Part shown: in pieces, positions 1-7,537 of the stretch
Position numbering within the stretch: the first letter of the stretch is position 1
Layout of the letters: every line of letters begins with the position of its first letter
Assembly: GCA_050633545.1 (NCBI GenBank)
Contig: JBOEGS010000004.1
Location: forward strand, 1-64,000
Direction of reading: 5' to 3'
Length of the DNA: 64,000 nt
From: Litorivita sp050633545
Lineage (GTDB): Bacteria > Pseudomonadota > Alphaproteobacteria > Rhodobacterales > Rhodobacteraceae
Program-made: the position numbers and the translations under genes
The notes under the pieces: generated by a model
Database searches by the model: none
Told to the model about the DNA's origin: nothing
Seen by the model: only the letters and a program-made list of their open reading frames with translations

Positions 1-22
1 CGTGTCGAAAATCATCGCGTAA
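1..22 (+). CDS. tuf: 3' end of tuf (elongation factor Tu), partial
   Basis: Only the last six codons and the TAA stop lie in the window; from base 2 they read V-S-K-I-I-A. EF-Tu proteins of alphaproteobacteria end in a very similar way (GVVxKII plus one residue), and tuf commonly lies directly upstream of rpsJ in the str-S10 arrangement. The identification rests on this short tail plus synteny, so it is likely but not certain. Confidence 0.6.
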
Positions 23-46
23 ACCAATCTTTTTGGTTGCGAGATC

Positions 47-72
47 GCAGGCTGCGCTGTAGTGCAGCCTGC
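47..72 (+). terminator. Stem-loop between the upstream gene (tuf) and rpsJ
   Basis: A perfect 9-bp inverted repeat, GCAGGCTGC / GCAGCCTGC, with an 8-nt loop follows the upstream stop codon by 24 nt. It is not followed by a T-run, so it may attenuate, or protect the 3' end of the upstream mRNA, rather than stop transcription fully. No clear promoter is visible between it and rpsJ, so the S10 block may depend partly on readthrough. Confidence 0.6.
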
Positions 73-152
73 AAACTATTTCAGGGTTCGAAGTGGGGCG
101 GGCAATGGTGCGCGTTCGACCTCTCAACTCTTAGCCGCGAAAGGCAATGACT

Positions 153-467
153 ATGCAGTCGCAAAACATTCGCATTCGGCTTAAGGCGTTTGATTATCGT
201 GTGTTGGATGCGTCCACACAAGAAATCGTTAACACCGCCAAGCGCACCGGCGCCACCGTCCGTGGTCCGATTCCGCTGCCGAACAAAATCGAGAAATTCA
301 CCGTTCTACGTAGCCCTCACGTGAACAAGAAATCGCGCGACCAGTGGGAAATCCGTACCCACAAGCGTCTTCTCGACATCGTTGATCCGACCCCCCAGAC
401 CGTAGACGCGCTGATGAAGCTCGACCTCGCCGCTGGTGTGGATGTCGAGATCAAGTTGCAGTCGTAA
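153..467 (+). CDS. rpsJ: 30S ribosomal protein S10
   Basis: uS10 binds 16S rRNA in the 30S head; in other bacteria it also acts as NusE in antitermination. The protein (104 aa) begins MQSQNIRIRLKAFDYRV, the usual S10 opening, and contains the conserved PIPLPxK loop. An ATG six bases earlier (147) is in frame, but GAAAGG at 139-144 is 8 nt from 153 and only 2 nt from 147, so 153 is chosen. It is the first gene of the S10 block. Confidence 0.97.
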   Translation: MQSQNIRIRLKAFDYRVLDASTQEIVNTAKRTGATVRGPIPLPNKIEKFTVLRSPHVNKKSRDQWEIRTHKRLLDIVDPTPQTVDALMKLDLAAGVDVEIKLQS

Positions 468-482
468 TAGGAGGGTATGAAT

Positions 483-1217
483 ATGCGCTCTGGTATTATT
501 GCGAAAAAAGTGGGCATGACCCGCTTGTTCATGGAAGACGGCAAGCAGATTCCTGTGACCGTTCTTCAAATGGAAAACCTTCAGGTTGTCGATCAGCGCA
601 CCGCTGAACGCGACGGTTACACGGCTGTTCAGCTGGGTGCCGGTGCGGCCAAAGCAAAGCGCACGTCGAAAGCCATGCGCGGCCATTTCGCCAAAGCAGG
701 TGTCGAGCCCAAGCGGAAGGTCGCGGAATTCCGCGTTTCCGCAGAGAACCTCATCGCCATCGGCGAAGAGATCTCGGCCGAGCACTATGTTGTGGGTCAA
801 AAGGTTGACGTTGCCGGCACTTCGATCGGTAAAGGCTTCCAAGGTGCAATGAAACGCCACAACTTCGGCGGTCTGCGTGCCTCGCACGGTGTGTCGATTT
901 CGCACCGTTCGCACGGCTCCACGGGTCAGTGTCAAGATCCCGGTAAGGTTTTCAAAGGCAAGAAAATGGCTGGTCACATGGGCGCAGTTCGCGTGACCAC
1001 GCAAAACCTTGAAGTTGTCAAAACCGATGCGGTTCGCGGCTTGGTCATGGTCAAAGGCGCCGTTCCCGGCTCCAAAGGCGGCTGGGTGACGGTCAAGGAT
1101 GCTGTGAAAAAGAAACTGCCCGAGAACGTCCCGTTCCCGGCGGCTTTGAAATCGGCAGCGGCAGCAGCGGCGGCGCAAGCTCCGGCTGAAGCACCTGCGG
1201 AAGGCGGTGAAGCATGA
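483..1217 (+). CDS. rplC: 50S ribosomal protein L3
   Basis: uL3 (244 aa) is an early 50S assembly protein near the peptidyl transferase centre. The globular start MRSGIIAKKVGMTRLF and the central loop (KRHNFxG...SHG.S.SHRSHGSTGQ) are intact. The C-terminus carries an Ala/Pro/Glu-rich tail of about 25 residues (AAAAAAQAPAEAPAEGGEA), a common low-complexity extension in Rhodobacterales. GAGGG at 471-475 fits the ATG at 483 better than the in-frame ATG at 477. Its stop overlaps rplD by 4 bp. Confidence 0.97.
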   Translation: MRSGIIAKKVGMTRLFMEDGKQIPVTVLQMENLQVVDQRTAERDGYTAVQLGAGAAKAKRTSKAMRGHFAKAGVEPKRKVAEFRVSAENLIAIGEEISAEHYVVGQKVDVAGTSIGKGFQGAMKRHNFGGLRASHGVSISHRSHGSTGQCQDPGKVFKGKKMAGHMGAVRVTTQNLEVVKTDAVRGLVMVKGAVPGSKGGWVTVKDAVKKKLPENVPFPAALKSAAAAAAAQAPAEAPAEGGEA

Positions 1218-1831
1218 AACTTGATGTGATCAACCTTGACGGCGGCAAAGCCGGTTCTATCGATCTGGACGATGCGTTGTTCGATCTCGAACCGCGTGCT
1301 GACATCCTGCACCGTGTGGTCCGTTGGCAGCGTAACAATGCGCAAGCCGGCACGCACAAGGTCAAGACCCGTTCGGAAACCTCCTATTCGACCAAGAAGA
1401 TCTATCGCCAAAAAGGCACCGGCGGCGCACGCCACGGTGACCGTAACGCGCCGATCTTCCGTAAAGGTGGTATCTACAAAGGTCCGACCCCGCGTTCGCA
1501 CGGTCATGATCTGCCCAAAAAGGTCCGCAAGCTTGGCCTGATGCACGCTCTGTCGGCGAAAGCCAAAGCAGGCGAGTTGGTGGTGATTGAATCGGCATCC
1601 TCGGATGGCAAAACCGCCGCTTTGGCCAAACAGGTGAAGAACCTTGGCTGGAAACGCGCTTTGATCATCGATGGCGCCGAAGTGAACCAAGACTTCTTGC
1701 AAGCGGCCCGTAACATCGAAGGCTTGGACATCCTGCCGTCGATGGGCGCAAACGTATATGATATCCTCAAGCGTGACACTCTGGTGATCACCAAAGCGGG
1801 TATCGAAGCACTGGAGGCTCGATTGAAATGA
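1214..1831 (+). CDS. rplD: 50S ribosomal protein L4
   Basis: uL4 (205 aa) lines part of the nascent peptide exit tunnel; in E. coli it represses the S10 operon. The long internal loop that reaches into rRNA is recognisable (KTRSETSYSTKKIYRQKGTG...GGIYKGPTPRSH). It starts inside the last codon of rplC (ATGA overlap) and in turn overlaps rplW by 4 bp, so rplC-rplD-rplW are probably translationally coupled. No E. coli-like L4-binding leader could be recognised upstream of rpsJ. Confidence 0.97.
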   Translation: MKLDVINLDGGKAGSIDLDDALFDLEPRADILHRVVRWQRNNAQAGTHKVKTRSETSYSTKKIYRQKGTGGARHGDRNAPIFRKGGIYKGPTPRSHGHDLPKKVRKLGLMHALSAKAKAGELVVIESASSDGKTAALAKQVKNLGWKRALIIDGAEVNQDFLQAARNIEGLDILPSMGANVYDILKRDTLVITKAGIEALEARLK

Positions 1832-2124
1832 GTGCCAAGGCAGAACATTACGACGTGATCCGCAAACCGATCATCACCGAAAAAGCGACTATGGCTTCCG
1901 AAAACGGCGCCGTTGTTTTCGAAGTGGCGATCGACAGCAACAAACCCCAGATCAAAGAGGCCGTCGAGGCTCTGTTTGGTGTGAAGGTCAAAGCTGTGAA
2001 CACCACGATCACCAAAGGCAAAGCCAAGCGGTTCAAAGGCCAGATCGGTCGCCGTAAGGACGTGAAAAAGGCCTATGTGACGCTCGAAGAGGGCAACACA
2101 ATCGACGTGTCCACCGGACTCTGA
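1828..2124 (+). CDS. rplW: 50S ribosomal protein L23
   Basis: uL23 (98 aa) sits at the tunnel exit and docks trigger factor and SRP. Typical features are the N-terminal IRKPIITEKATM motif and the central VKxVNTxxxKGKxKR loop. It is the last gene of the first ribosomal block: a strong terminator lies 24 bp downstream and rplB starts only 517 bp later, whereas these two genes are usually nearly contiguous. Confidence 0.97.
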   Translation: MSAKAEHYDVIRKPIITEKATMASENGAVVFEVAIDSNKPQIKEAVEALFGVKVKAVNTTITKGKAKRFKGQIGRRKDVKKAYVTLEEGNTIDVSTGL

Positions 2125-2147
2125 GATTTAGGTTCTTAGAACGATTG

Positions 2148-2178
2148 AAAGCCCCTCGCCGCAAGGCGGGGGGCTTTT
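2148..2178 (+). terminator. Intrinsic terminator after rplW
   Basis: GCCCCTCGCC / GGCGGGGGGC around a GCAA tetraloop (2151-2174), preceded by AAA and followed by TTTT, is a textbook rho-independent terminator. Its position inside the S10 operon, between rplW and rplB, means the ribosomal cluster is not a single transcription unit here. Confidence 0.85.
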
Positions 2179-2641
2179 GCGTTGGTGGTTGGCATCGAGC
2201 AGTCAATGACGGAGGAGCGCGGGATCAAGGCCGCAGGCCGCCGCGCGAGCGCCGGAGCGGCCCGCGGTCTGGCGCTTCTAAGAGGACGTGCTGCGCCGAT
2301 GGGGGGAAGGATTTGGCGCGATATAGCGGCAGGCACCATCTATTGCGCGCCATCCCCCGCTCCGGCGCGCGCGCGGCCCGTCCGGATCGGCGCTTGATCT
2401 GGTCCGGCGTGCGGCCCGCACCCCGCTTTGCTCCAAAGAAATATGGCCCTTCCTATAGACAGCCCATCATCGCCCTGCTACTAGCAGCCATCGCAGCTGG
2501 CCTCAGATTCGTTCTGGGGCCGGTTGTTATTTTGTCAGGGACCTTTGGGGCCCTAAAAAATGGCCACCTTCGGGGGGCTACATCGGCGGAACCGGCCCCC
2601 TCGGGGCGCTAGGCCGCACAGCAAAACGGAAGACAGAAAGC
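2179..2641. other. Gene-free GC-rich spacer inside the S10 operon
   Basis: This 463-base stretch separates rplW and rplB. I see no credible gene: the open frames on both strands are Arg/Pro/Ala-rich and have no recognisable domain. It contains GC-rich dyads around 2230-2270 and a repeated motif, TCCGGCG...GCGGCCCG, near 2352-2374 and 2402-2417. Base composition becomes A/T-richer from about 2430, where promoter-like elements appear. The first 270 bases could be a decayed gene or repeat remnant. Confidence 0.6.
2532..2559 (+). promoter_or_regulatory. Candidate promoter for the rplB block
   Basis: TTGTCA (2532-2537), a 16-nt spacer and TAAAAA (2554-2559) lie about 80 nt upstream of the rplB start. 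A second possible pair, TTGCTC (2428-2433) and TATAGA (2454-2459), has a 20-nt spacer and is less well placed. A new promoter is expected because of the strong terminator after rplW, but both matches are imperfect. Confidence 0.4.
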
Positions 2642-3484
2642 ATGGCACTCAAGTCGTACAAACCGACGACGCCGGGCCAGCGTGGGCTGGTGCTGATCGA
2701 CCGTTCGGAGCTTTGGAAAGGGCGTCCGGTCAAATCTCTCACCGAGGGTTTGACCAAGTCGGGCGGCCGGAACAACACCGGACGGATTACCTCGCGTCGT
2801 CGCGGGGGCGGGGCGAAACGCCTCTACCGGATCGTTGACTTCAAACGTAACAAATTCGATGTCGCGGCAACCGTTGAACGGATCGAGTATGACCCGAACC
2901 GGACTGCGTTCATCGCACTGATCAAATATGATGACGGCGAGCAAGCCTACATCCTCGCGCCGCAGCGTCTGGCTGTTGGTGACAAGGTTGTGGCCTCGGC
3001 CAAGGCCGACATCAAACCGGGCAACGCGATGCCGTTCTCGGGCATGCCGATCGGTACCATCATCCACAACATCGAGATGAAGCCCGGCAAAGGCGGTCAG
3101 ATCGCTCGTGCCGCAGGCACCTACGCCCAATTCGTTGGTCGTGACGGTGGCTACGCACAGATCCGCCTGTCCTCCGGCGAACTGCGTCTTGTGCGTCAGG
3201 AATGCATGGCCACCGTTGGCGCCGTGTCGAACCCCGACAACTCGAACCAGAACTACGGTAAAGCTGGCCGTATGCGCCACAAGGGCATCCGTCCTTCGGT
3301 TCGCGGTGTGGTTATGAACCCCGTCGATCACCCTCATGGTGGTGGTGAAGGTCGTACATCGGGTGGTCGCCACCCTGTGACGCCTTGGGGTAAGCCCACG
3401 AAGGGTGCTCGCACTCGCAACAAAAACAAAGCGTCGCAAAAGCTTATCGTTCGCTCGCGCCACGCCAAGAAGAAGGGACGTTAA
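2642..3484 (+). CDS. rplB: 50S ribosomal protein L2
   Basis: uL2 (280 aa) is the most conserved 50S protein and is needed for subunit association and peptidyl transferase assembly. Start MALKSYKPTTPGQRG, the GRITSRRRGGGxKR basic stretch and the C-terminal GVxMNPVDHPHGGGEGR signature, with its catalytically important His, are all present. GAAAG at 2635-2639 is a modest ribosome binding site. It opens the second ribosomal block. Confidence 0.98.
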   Translation: MALKSYKPTTPGQRGLVLIDRSELWKGRPVKSLTEGLTKSGGRNNTGRITSRRRGGGAKRLYRIVDFKRNKFDVAATVERIEYDPNRTAFIALIKYDDGEQAYILAPQRLAVGDKVVASAKADIKPGNAMPFSGMPIGTIIHNIEMKPGKGGQIARAAGTYAQFVGRDGGYAQIRLSSGELRLVRQECMATVGAVSNPDNSNQNYGKAGRMRHKGIRPSVRGVVMNPVDHPHGGGEGRTSGGRHPVTPWGKPTKGARTRNKNKASQKLIVRSRHAKKKGR

Positions 3485-3487
3485 TAG

Positions 3488-3766
3488 ATGTCTCGTTCCG
3501 TTTGGAAAGGCCCCTTTGTGGATGCTTACGTGCTTAAGAAAGCCGAAGCAGCTCGCGAGTCGGGTCGTAATGAAGTTATCAAAATCTGGTCGCGCCGCTC
3601 GACGATCCTGCCCCAATTCGTGGGTTTGACGTTTGGCGTCTACAACGGCCACAAGCACATCCCTGTCAACGTCAGCGAAGACATGATCGGTCAGAAGTTC
3701 GGTGAATATTCGCCGACCCGCACCTATTATGGCCATGCCGCCGACAAAAAAGCGAAGCGGAAATAA
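3488..3766 (+). CDS. rpsS: 30S ribosomal protein S19
   Basis: uS19 (92 aa) forms a complex with S13 in the 30S head near the A-site tRNA. The start MSRSVWKGPFVDAYVLKKAE and the family signature near the C-terminus (GQKFGEYSPTRTYYGHAADKK) are canonical, and the length is normal. It begins 3 bp after the rplB stop and is followed by rplV 3 bp later. Confidence 0.98.
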   Translation: MSRSVWKGPFVDAYVLKKAEAARESGRNEVIKIWSRRSTILPQFVGLTFGVYNGHKHIPVNVSEDMIGQKFGEYSPTRTYYGHAADKKAKRK

Positions 3767-3769
3767 GCC

Positions 3770-4156
3770 ATGAGCAAGGATAAGAATCCCCGCCGCGTGG
3801 CCGATAACGAAGCAATGGCAAAACTGCGCATGCTCCGTACCAGCCCGCAAAAGCTGAACCTTGTTGCTGCGATGATCCGTGGCAAGAAAGTCGGCAAAGC
3901 GCTCGACGATCTGACCTTCTCCAAGAAGCGTATCGCGATCGACGTGAAAAAATGCCTGCAGTCGGCCATTGCCAATGCCGAGAACAACCACAATCTCGAT
4001 GTGGATGAACTCGTCGTGGCGGAAGCCTATGTCGGCAAGAACCTCGTGATGAAACGCGGTCGCCCGCGGGCTCGCGGTCGTTTCGGCAAGATCGTCAAAC
4101 CGTTCTCGGAACTGACGATCAAAGTGCGCCAAGTTGAGGAGCAAGCGAATGGGTAA
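3770..4156 (+). CDS. rplV: 50S ribosomal protein L22
   Basis: uL22 (128 aa) contributes a beta-hairpin to the narrow part of the exit tunnel, the site of some macrolide-resistance mutations. KLRMLRTSPQKLNLVA at the start and the C-terminal hairpin with KRGRPRARGRFGKI are intact. It overlaps rpsC by 8 bp; the rpsC ribosome binding site (GAGGA) lies inside this gene. Confidence 0.98.
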   Translation: MSKDKNPRRVADNEAMAKLRMLRTSPQKLNLVAAMIRGKKVGKALDDLTFSKKRIAIDVKKCLQSAIANAENNHNLDVDELVVAEAYVGKNLVMKRGRPRARGRFGKIVKPFSELTIKVRQVEEQANG

Positions 4157-4856
4157 TAAAGTAAATCCGATCGGCATGCGCCTTCAGGTGAACCGCACAT
4201 GGGACAGCCGTTGGTATGCAGAAAGCAAAGATTTCGGTAATCTTCTTCTCGAAGATATCGCGATCCGCGATTTCATCAACGAAGAGTGCAAGCAAGCCGG
4301 CATCAGCCGTGTGATCATCGAGCGTCCGCACAAAAAGTGCCGCGTGACGATCCACACCGCCCGCCCGGGTGTCATCATCGGCAAGAAAGGCGCAGACATC
4401 GAAACCCTGCGCAAGAAAATCGCCGCGATGACCGACAGCGAGCTGCACCTCAACATCGTTGAAGTGCGCAAGCCCGAGCTTGACGCGCAGCTGGTTGGCG
4501 AAAGCATCGCCCAGCAGCTGGAGCGCCGTGTGTCCTTCCGCCGCGCCATGAAGCGCGCCGTGCAGAACGCAATGCGTATGGGTGCCCTCGGCATCCGCGT
4601 TAACGTGGCTGGCCGTCTGGGCGGCGCCGAAATCGCGCGTACCGAATGGTATCGCGAGGGCCGTGTGCCTCTGCACACGCTGCGCGCCGACATCGATTAC
4701 GCTCATGTCGAGGCCACCACGGCTTACGGCATCATCGGCATCAAGACATGGATCTTCAAAGGTGAAATCCTTGAGCATGATCCGTCTGCCCGTGAGCGTA
4801 AAGCACAGGAACTCCAAGATGGTCCTACGCCTCGCGGCGCTGGCGGCCGTCGTTAA
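4149..4856 (+). CDS. rpsC: 30S ribosomal protein S3
   Basis: uS3 (235 aa) lies at the mRNA entry channel and takes part in helicase activity. MGNKVNPIGMRLQVNRTWDSRW is the universal start. The KH domain (RPGVIIGKKGADIETLRKK) is at residues 60-80, followed by the C-terminal domain with GRLGGAEIARTEWYREGRVPL. The reading frame is open upstream from a TTG at 4134, but the conserved N-terminus and GAGGA at 4136-4140 place the start at 4149. Confidence 0.98.
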   Translation: MGNKVNPIGMRLQVNRTWDSRWYAESKDFGNLLLEDIAIRDFINEECKQAGISRVIIERPHKKCRVTIHTARPGVIIGKKGADIETLRKKIAAMTDSELHLNIVEVRKPELDAQLVGESIAQQLERRVSFRRAMKRAVQNAMRMGALGIRVNVAGRLGGAEIARTEWYREGRVPLHTLRADIDYAHVEATTAYGIIGIKTWIFKGEILEHDPSARERKAQELQDGPTPRGAGGRR

Positions 4857-4868
4857 GGGAGAAGAGAG

Positions 4869-5282
4869 ATGCTTCAACCAAAGCGTACTAAATTCCGCAA
4901 GATGCACAAAGGCCGGATCAAAGGTCTGGCAAAAGGCGGCAGCGACCTGAACTTCGGCACATATGGCCTCAAAGCCACCGAGCCGGAGCGCATCACCGCG
5001 CGTCAAATCGAGGCGGCACGCCGCGCGATGACACGTCACATGAAGCGTCAGGGCCGTGTCTGGATCCGCATCTTTCCGGATCTGCCTGTCACCTCCAAAC
5101 CCACCGAAGTCCGGATGGGTAAGGGTAAAGGTTCGGTAGATTTCTGGGCAGCCAAGGTTAAACCTGGCCGCGTGATGTTCGAAATCGACGGTGTGAACGA
5201 AGACATCGCCCGCGAGGCCCTGCGCCTTGCCGCGATGAAACTTCCGATCAAAACCCGCGTCGTGGTTCGCGAAGACTGGTAA
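4869..5282 (+). CDS. rplP: 50S ribosomal protein L16
   Basis: uL16 (137 aa) contacts tRNA in the A and P sites of the 50S subunit. MLQPKRTKFRKMHKGRIKG, the RQIEAARRAMTRHMKRxGRVWIRIFPD core and the GKGSVDFWAAKVKPGRVMFE segment are complete. AGGGAGAAGAG upstream gives a good ribosome binding site. In most bacteria rpmC follows directly. Here the operon ends at a strong terminator and three unrelated genes follow before rpmC. Confidence 0.98.
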   Translation: MLQPKRTKFRKMHKGRIKGLAKGGSDLNFGTYGLKATEPERITARQIEAARRAMTRHMKRQGRVWIRIFPDLPVTSKPTEVRMGKGKGSVDFWAAKVKPGRVMFEIDGVNEDIAREALRLAAMKLPIKTRVVVREDW

Positions 5283-5304
5283 GTTTGCGCCATAGCAAGA
5301 ATAG

Positions 5305-5340
5305 AAAACCCCCGCCGAGACATCGGCGGGGGTTTTTGTT
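5305..5340 (+). terminator. Strong terminator after rplP
   Basis: A 14-bp perfect stem (AAAACCCCCGCCGA / TCGGCGGGGGTTTT) with a GACA loop, followed by TTGTT, begins 22 nt after rplP. The A-rich 5' arm means it could also act on the opposite strand. It ends the second ribosomal block. Confidence 0.92.
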
Positions 5341-5541
5341 TGGAAACGATCATATCGTGGGCGCGCATCAGCGTTGGTGCTGTGATGGGGCTAAATACGA
5401 TGGGCCATTGCAACGCGGCGTCGCCGGAATTTCCGGCGGACGGGCGCAAGGGCAAAAGCGGCGGCGCCCGCGCGACGTCACGGGTTGGACCTGCGCGTCG
5501 ACAATTAGGTCAGATGCGGGCAGGTGGCCGGAAGCGCAGCC
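5341..5541. other. Convergent spacer, no gene seen
   Basis: These 201 bases lie between rplP and the convergent oxygenase-like gene. The only structure seen is a near-perfect palindrome, CGCCGGAA-T-TTCCGGCG (5422-5438), which may help end transcripts from the minus strand. The open frame starting at 5340 on the plus strand has no ribosome binding site and no recognisable domain. Confidence 0.5.
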
Positions 5542-6162
5542 CTATGACCACTTATAATTGAAGCTCACGGAAATCCGGTCGTCTTCGGACATGTTCATCG
5601 GCACCTCGTGGCGCAGCCAGCTTTCCCAAAGCAGAACATCGCCGACGTCCGGTTTGACGTAGACAAAGTTTTGCATCTCCTTGCGGGCGTCCTTGCGGCG
5701 CGGCGGGGCGGCCATCATCATGGCGTGGCGCGGGTCTTCGAGTTTGAGCGCGCTGGCGCCTTCGGGCATGGCAACATAGGTGGTGCCGGAGATCACCGAA
5801 TGCGGGTGGATATGGGCCGAATGGGTGCCGCCTTCGGGCAGGATATTGATCCACAGGTCTTCGAGTTCGAGCTTGCGCTCATCGAGATCAAAGCCGAGGT
5901 CTTCGGCAAAGGTGGCGGCATGTTGGTCCAGAGCTTCGACAATCTGGGCAAAGATCGGGAAGCGCCAGGGCAGATCGGTCAGCGAGGCGTAGCTGGTATA
6001 TCCGGGAAAGTCGTTTTCTTCGCACCAGTCTTGGCCCGCCTCGTCATCGCCTGCGATCGACAGGCAGGAGTTTTCGAGTTCCTGCGCATCCACGCCCTCG
6101 CCGAATTCGGACAGGCGGGCGCGGTAGAGACGGGTGACGAAGAGCGATTCAATCTGTGACAT
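5542..6162 (-). CDS. TIGR02466-type 2OG-Fe(II) oxygenase-like protein
   Basis: The protein (206 aa) looks like the TIGR02466 / 2OG-FeII_Oxy_5 family of putative 2-oxoglutarate- and iron-dependent oxygenases. The double-stranded beta-helix motifs are visible: HIHPHSVISGTTYV with the likely iron-binding His, then ...GDVLLWESWLRHEVPMN with the distal His, and RISVSFNYKW, whose Arg would bind 2OG. The substrate is unknown; related proteins hydroxylate amino acids or proteins. The start MSQIESLFVTRLYRA is taken at 6162; the frame continues upstream but with low-complexity residues. It is transcribed divergently from the following pair, with 122 bp between. Confidence 0.72.
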   Translation of the reverse strand: MSQIESLFVTRLYRARLSEFGEGVDAQELENSCLSIAGDDEAGQDWCEENDFPGYTSYASLTDLPWRFPIFAQIVEALDQHAATFAEDLGFDLDERKLELEDLWINILPEGGTHSAHIHPHSVISGTTYVAMPEGASALKLEDPRHAMMMAAPPRRKDARKEMQNFVYVKPDVGDVLLWESWLRHEVPMNMSEDDRISVSFNYKWS

Positions 6163-6284
6163 GCATGGGGTTCTAGCGCCAAATGCGCGGCGGGGCGAGG
6201 GGGATTTTGGACGCGGGCGGGAACGCTCTGTTAAGCGCGTCATGGTTAACTGGCGCAAAGCCACAAGCCGTAAAAGGACCGCCC

Positions 6285-6707
6285 GTGATCGTCAAAACCC
6301 TGTCCTTGCTCTTGCCTGCATTGATCCCGTCGTGGCGGTTTTTCAAAACCGTCGAGCCGTCGCCGCGCATCGAGATCAGCCTCGCGCAAGAGGGCGGTTG
6401 GAGCGATTGGGCCGAGCGCCGTCCGCGCCCTGCGCATGTGGGGTTCTGGGCAATGCTGCGGCGGATGTTTTGGAACCCTGCGTGGAACGCCGATCTGTAT
6501 CTGGTCAGCTGCGCCGAGCGGATGACGGCGGGCTACTGCGCCCACAGCGATGCGCAGATCATCGCTGGGGTGCGCGAGGCATTGACGGGGCAGGGGGCGC
6601 GGCTCTTTCGCTACCGTTTGGTTTTTGTGCTGCGCGAAGAGGCACGGATGGTGATGTTCATCGAGTATGAAAGCCCCGTTTTGCCGCTGCGAGAGGGTGC
6701 GGCGTGA
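6285..6707 (+). CDS. Hypothetical protein upstream of the HTTM gene
   Basis: No domain was recognised in this 140-aa protein. It begins with a short hydrophobic stretch (VKTLSLLLPALIPSW) that could be an anchor, then has a mixed globular part rich in Trp, Arg and Met (e.g. GFWAMLRRMFWNPAWNADLYLVSCAERM). The start is a GTG at 6285, chosen because AAAAGGA lies 8-9 nt upstream; an in-frame ATG at 6183 has no such site. Its stop overlaps the next gene's GTG start by 4 bp (GTGA), so the two proteins are probably made together and may act together. Confidence 0.7.
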   Translation: MIVKTLSLLLPALIPSWRFFKTVEPSPRIEISLAQEGGWSDWAERRPRPAHVGFWAMLRRMFWNPAWNADLYLVSCAERMTAGYCAHSDAQIIAGVREALTGQGARLFRYRLVFVLREEARMVMFIEYESPVLPLREGAA

Positions 6708-7387
6708 GTTTCGAGATGGCGCAAAGGCTCACCGAGGTGATGCTGGCGCTGGCGATGATCCAGCAAAGCGCAGAGCATATCGCCGCGCGGCGGGCGGATG
6801 CGTGGATCTTTGCGCCGCGGATTGCGCTGTGTCTTTTGCTGCTGAGCGGCGCGGCGCCCTTGGCGGCCTGCCTCGGGCTTTGGGCGGTGATGGTGGTCAT
6901 GTTGCACCGATTTGGCGGGCCGTATAACGGCGGCAGTGACAAGATGACGGTGCTGATCCTGACCTGTTTGACCGCCTCGCATCTGGCCGTCGGGCAGGTC
7001 TGGCGCGAGTTGGCCCTGGCCTATCTGGCGGTACAACTGACCCTGTCGTATTTCGTGTCGGGCTATATCAAGATCATCAATCGCGAATGGCGCTCGGGGC
7101 GCGCGCTGTGCGATGTCTTTGCGTTTTCGGCCTATCCGGTGGGCGAGAACTTGCGCCTATGGGCAGATCGGCCGAGGGTGCTTTTTGTGATGTCTTGGGG
7201 GGTGATGCTGTTCGAAGTGCTCTTCCCGCTGAGTTTGCTGCATCCATGGGCTTTGGCGGCGGCGCTTGGCGTTGCGGCGGCATTTCATTTCAGCAATGCT
7301 TGCTTTTTCGGGCTGAACCGGTTTTTCTGGATATGGATCTGCGCCTACCCGTCGATTTTGTGGTTTCAGGGGCGGCTTTTGGGGTGA
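6704..7387 (+). CDS. HTTM-domain polytopic membrane protein
   Basis: The protein (227 aa) has about six hydrophobic helices and the layout of HTTM proteins, which are related to the membrane part of vitamin-K-dependent gamma-carboxylase: GGSDKMTVLILTCLTASHL, YFVSGYIKIINREWRSGRAL and a C-terminal NACFFGLNRFFWIWICAYPSI. The biochemical role of bacterial HTTM proteins is unsettled; many lie next to DCC thiol-disulfide proteins. A DCC gene exists in this window at 18.4 kb but not next door. The gene starts with GTG and is coupled to the unknown gene before it. Confidence 0.75.
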   Translation: MSFEMAQRLTEVMLALAMIQQSAEHIAARRADAWIFAPRIALCLLLLSGAAPLAACLGLWAVMVVMLHRFGGPYNGGSDKMTVLILTCLTASHLAVGQVWRELALAYLAVQLTLSYFVSGYIKIINREWRSGRALCDVFAFSAYPVGENLRLWADRPRVLFVMSWGVMLFEVLFPLSLLHPWALAAALGVAAAFHFSNACFFGLNRFFWIWICAYPSILWFQGRLLG

Positions 7388-7465
7388 TGCGCGCAAGTTG
7401 CGGGGCCAATTGGGGCCGCTGCGGCGCAAAGCCCGTTGTTATTGGGAAAACATCCAAGGTTTCCC

Positions 7466-7494
7466 TTGCCCCGCTGATGCGACTCCCCTATAGA
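7466..7494 (+). promoter_or_regulatory. Promoter of the rpmC (spc) block
   Basis: TTGCCC (7466-7471), a 17-nt spacer and TATAGA (7489-7494) form a good sigma70-like promoter. The predicted transcript start near 7501 gives a leader of about 105 nt before rpmC. This is the promoter needed after the terminator at 5305 and the inserted genes. Confidence 0.7.
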
Positions 7495-7503
7495 ACGCCA
7501 ACT

Positions 7504-7537
7504 CACGGATTCCCGCCTGCGGGATTCGTGTGTTTTT
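7504..7537 (+). promoter_or_regulatory. Hairpin plus T-run in the rpmC leader (possible attenuator)
   Basis: The sequence from 7504 to 7530 folds as CACGGATTCCCGC / GCGGGATTCGTG with one bulge and is followed by GTTTTTG. It lies at the very 5' end of the predicted rpmC transcript. A second inverted repeat, CACCAG / CTGGTG (7547-7552 / 7580-7585), frames the rest of the leader. The hairpin could terminate early, pause polymerase or bind a ribosomal protein. It could alternatively terminate transcripts arriving from the HTTM gene. Confidence 0.5.

Noticed and set aside
2145..2612. 155-codon plus-strand frame in the rplW-rplB gap
   Set aside because: It begins inside the terminator, has no ribosome binding site, and is Arg/Pro/Gly-rich with no recognisable domain.
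2633..2639. ACAGAAA before rplB as a further operator half-site
   Set aside because: The matching TTTCTGT arm is missing at the right distance, so it is a chance half-site near the ribosome binding site.
2609..4177. 522-codon minus-strand open frame across rplB-rpsS-rplV
   Set aside because: It is a shadow of highly biased ribosomal codon use; the plus-strand genes are certain and the minus frame has His/Arg-rich, domain-free sequence.
5340..5561. 73-codon plus-strand frame after rplP
   Set aside because: It starts within the terminator region, lacks a ribosome binding site and overlaps the end of the oxygenase-like gene.
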